A program made the translations under genes and the position numbers. Below the pieces are notes generated by a model that saw nothing but the letters and a program-made list of their open reading frames with translations, was not told where the DNA came from and did no database searches. Of a DNA stretch of 64,000 nucleotides, positions 61,760 to 64,000 are shown in pieces. The stretch comes from Anaeramoeba flamelloides (taxonomy: Eukaryota > Metamonada > Anaeramoebidae), in NCBI GenBank assembly GCA_027625915.1, contig JANTQA010000008.1, forward strand, positions 10,913,001 through 10,977,000, given 5' to 3'. Numbering within the stretch: the first letter of the stretch is position 1; each line of letters opens with the position of its first letter.

Positions 61760-61889
61760 TATGGGAAAAGTGATGTATTAATATTTTAAGTTGTTTTAAT
61801 AAATTTGTCATTTATCCAAAGAATCAACATTTTGTCTTTTTATTTTTTTAAGCAAAAATATGTAATTGATATCTTGTTGTGTAAAATTT

Positions 61890-62115
61890 AAACTCTCTTT
61901 TCATGAATGTGAATAAAACAACTGAATTATAAACTCTATTTAAATATCATTGGTCAATTAAAAATCAAATTTTGAAAATAAATCTTTTTTAATAAATTGA
62001 AGTTATCTATTATAATAAAAAAATTAATTTTTTAATATTCTGTTCTATACACTAGAAATATTTACTTTTAATTAAAAATAAAAAAGTATTCAAAAATTGG
62101 GCCATTTATTATGAA
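61890..62115 (+). repeat. Dispersed repeat R10, copy b
   Basis: Matches 55230-55450; followed by GGCCATTTATTATGAAATTT and then directly by F4 copy 2. Confidence 0.6.
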
Positions 62116-62128
62116 ATTTAGTTTACCA

Positions 62129-62559
62129 TTGTGGAAAAAAAGTGAAACAGGTTAAAAAAGTGAAATACTGTTTTTAATTGGGAACATTACAGAAAATTCA
62201 AAGTAAGATCAATTAAAAAAAGAATAAATAAATAAATAAAGACAAAATAAAATATTCAACACAACAACAGTTGTTTTAATATTCTCTTTTAGGTAGGGGC
62301 TTTTCTTTGATTGATTAATTTTTAAAAATTTGTTCAAAAAAGTGACTATTTTTGTGATCTCCAAAACACAATAAATAAATTTCGATTAAATAAGTAGATT
62401 TAAATTGTATTTGTTGGGTTGATTGAAAATATATAATGGATTATTATTTGTAGTTAATTGGTTTCTATTTTTTATTGATTTTGATTTTCATTTTCTGTAA
62501 TTTTCCCAATGAAAAATTGTGTTGAACTTTTTTTCATAGGTTTCACTTTTTTTCTACAA
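62129..62559. mobile_element. MITE family F4, copy 2
   Basis: Left end TTGTGGAAAAAAAGTGAAAC, right end GTTTCACTTTTTTTCTACAA; about 430 bp, collinear with 22623-23030. Its ends extend about 20 bp beyond those of copy 1. Confidence 0.85.
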
Positions 62560-62778
62560 CGGTTAGTATTCTTTTGTTTCTAAACACCTAAATATTTTCG
62601 TTGAATTTTTAGACAACTTTTCATATCCTCCTAGTGAATGAAATATTGAAATATACAAATCCAGACCTTTAATAAGCAGTATTGTTTAAACTTTCTTTTG
62701 AATCAAATACCTTTCAGATCCTGTGTGTACCATGGTGTTTGTAATGCAAGTTTTACAAGGATTTTAATTTTTTGTTAG

Positions 62779-63162
62779 GAACCTCGAAAAATTTGCAAAA
62801 AGAAGTTGCTGTCCATTCTTGGAAGAAGGAAATAGTACCATTCTTCGTTCTACTAATGCACCCCAATGTAAGGGTAGTGATTGTTCAAAAATTGCCTCAA
62901 ATCTAACTTTAGTTATAAATCTCGACAGCAAGATTGAAAGTAATTCCCAAGAACCAGATAATCAAATTCCAAACTTGGTGTGAACAATGGAGTAAAGAAG
63001 TATTATAACCAGCTTTTCTGTTCAAAAGATCCCCATTATCAACAATTACTCTCGAATGAAATATTAAAAAAGAAAAATCAAAAAACAAAAATCAAACAAC
63101 AAAATCAAAAAAGAATCGTTTGGGAAGGAATTGACAAATCCAAAAAAACAAAAGAATTGTAG
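62779..63162 (+). pseudogene. Cys-containing gene fragment in two overlapping frames
   Basis: After an acceptor-like TTTTTGTTAG, the frame from 62780 reads KRSCCPFLEEG, APQCKGSDCSKIAS and NLTLVINLDS before TGA at 62981-62983. A second frame, open from 62962 and lacking an ATG, continues KKYYNQLFCSKDPHYQQLLS to a Lys/Gln-rich end at TAG 63160-63162. Composition changes from noise to coding-like at 62779. The frames overlap by about 20 bases, so this is either a broken gene or the last exon(s) of a gene with a splice I cannot resolve. The -CC..C..C spacing hints at a metal-binding fold. The family is not recognised. Confidence 0.4.
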
Positions 63163-63366
63163 AAGACACTTTACTTAAAATATGAAAAAAACTTGTAAGT
63201 TGGAATATTTTTGAAATCTTTTTTCATTTTTCAAAGATGAAAAATTTGAAAAAAAAATCAACTTCAACTCTGAAAAAAATGAAACTTATTCAAACCTATT
63301 TGAACCATCTTTGTAATTTCAAGAGTTTGACACTTGTTCTTTTCAAAAAAGAATTTAAAAAAAAAT

Positions 63367-63438
63367 TGGATAATTCGAGAATCGAACCCGAGGCCTCCTC
63401 AATGCGAATGAGACGCGATACCACTTCGCTAATCACCC
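63367..63438 (-). tRNA. tRNA-Ala (anticodon CGC)
   Basis: 72 nt, full cloverleaf. Acceptor stem GGGTGAT/ATTATCC (7 bp) includes G3:U70, the identity pair of alanine tRNA. U8-A9 precede a 3-bp D stem (GCG/CGC) with GG in the loop; anticodon stem TCTCA/TGAGG holds loop TTCGCAT; T arm has TTCGATT with a 5-bp stem; discriminator base A. No intron, CCA not encoded. A T9 run directly downstream on the - strand is a standard Pol III terminator. Confidence 0.95.
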
Positions 63439-64000
63439 AAAATCATGATTGTTGCTTTTTTGTATTATTGTTATAATTAAGAACCTTTTTATATATCGAA
63501 ATAATTGAAAGTTTTTTTTACATTAACAACAAATTATAAGTCAGACAATAAAGTTATGTTCATATAGTTCTATTTCACAAAACAAGACAAAATCATAACA
63601 TTATTACAAAATCATCAAAAATAACCCAACTTCTACAGAATAAACTACTTCTTAATTATGTTAAAAAAAATCGTACTTTGAATTAACCATAATAATTCTA
63701 TATATATCAAAATGATTTCTCTACGTTGATTTTGACTTTTTCAAGTACAATATATTAACACCTAATAATCAAGTATCTTTCGATCTTGGAATAAAATGTA
63801 AATTTGAAAATCAATAACTTGTCAAATAAAAATCGAAAAAACAAAGCCAAAAAAGGAAAAAATGATTTTAATTTTGAAATTTCCAAAAAATCAATTTTTC
63901 TTCTAATATCAATCCAAACCCTTTAAACTGATATAATTCACTCATAAAAAGCTGGTACCTTTTTGACTGGAAATATATATATATATCCCTTAGCACCCCA
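63439..64000. other. Spacer upstream of the tRNA gene
   Basis: No gene is seen. R12 copy with the uninterrupted F5 target site lies at 63815-63960, and a short (TA)n run at 63971-63985. Confidence 0.6.
63815..63960 (+). repeat. Repeat R12, copy with empty F5 target site
   Basis: Shares AATTTTGAAATTTCCAAAA and TTTTTCTTCTAATA with 23680-23750, then reads AAACCCTTTAAACTG straight across the position where F5 sits at 23763, and stays weakly similar beyond it (ATTC-x-C-CAT spacing). Confidence 0.65.

Larger units (their letters stand above)
58423..62778. other. Intergenic, dense in mobile-element copies
   Basis: No gene is supported from 58423 to 59366. After that come an interrupted F2 element with a nested insertion, R9 copy b, F1, R10 copy b and F4, covering most of 59367-62559. 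Confidence 0.7.

Noticed and set aside
63237-63476. 79-codon + strand open frame across the tRNA gene.
   Set aside because: It runs antisense through tRNA-Ala and has no coding character.
1-64000. CRISPR arrays, rRNA genes, LTRs or reverse transcriptase.
   Set aside because: No regularly spaced repeats, rRNA signature or polymerase motifs were seen on either strand.

Overview
This window is AT-rich nuclear DNA (I estimate about 80% A+T by eye) from a eukaryotic microbe. Its genes have GT-AG introns, its proteins carry Asn tracts and Lys/Glu low-complexity runs, and the gaps between genes are long and AT-rich. TAA, TAG and TGA all behave as stops where I can judge. This suits an amoeba-like protist with a compact gene repertoire and long AT-rich spacers (dictyostelid, Anaeramoeba or archamoebid type). 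I cannot place the species.

Layout. On the + strand: a RasGAP-PH gene (65-6278, exon 1 and main exon separated by a putative 4.2 kb intron), a bZIP exon (11018-11376) and an importin-alpha gene (15915-26208, seven exons including a 25-nt microexon, introns from 0.1 to 6.0 kb). On the - strand: a complete four-exon Ran GTPase gene (32484-33586), an uncharacterised 752-residue protein with PH-like C-terminal regions (37760-40018), a 1281-residue protein whose C-terminal part resembles a widespread uncharacterised RNase-H/DDE-like family (43707-47552), and RNA polymerase I subunit RPA12 (53251-53700). On the + strand again: an uncharacterised Lys/Glu/Asn/Ser-rich protein (56956-58422) and a Cys-containing gene fragment (62779-63162). 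A tRNA-Ala(CGC) with the G3:U70 identity pair lies on the - strand at 63367-63438.

The rest is dominated by small non-coding repeats: at least six families of terminal-inverted-repeat elements of MITE type, several older dispersed repeats, and five loci built from chained short hairpins that share a small set of modules. The long introns of the importin-alpha gene, and the inferred long intron of the RasGAP gene, are where many of these copies sit, while ordinary introns in the window are about 100-420 nt.

Functionally, importin-alpha and Ran belong to the same nuclear import cycle and lie 6.3 kb apart in a tail-to-tail arrangement. RPA12 acts in rRNA transcription, RasGAP-PH in small-GTPase signalling at membranes, and bZIP in transcription control. 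I see no operon-like logic, no CRISPR, no rRNA genes and no intact transposase or reverse transcriptase.
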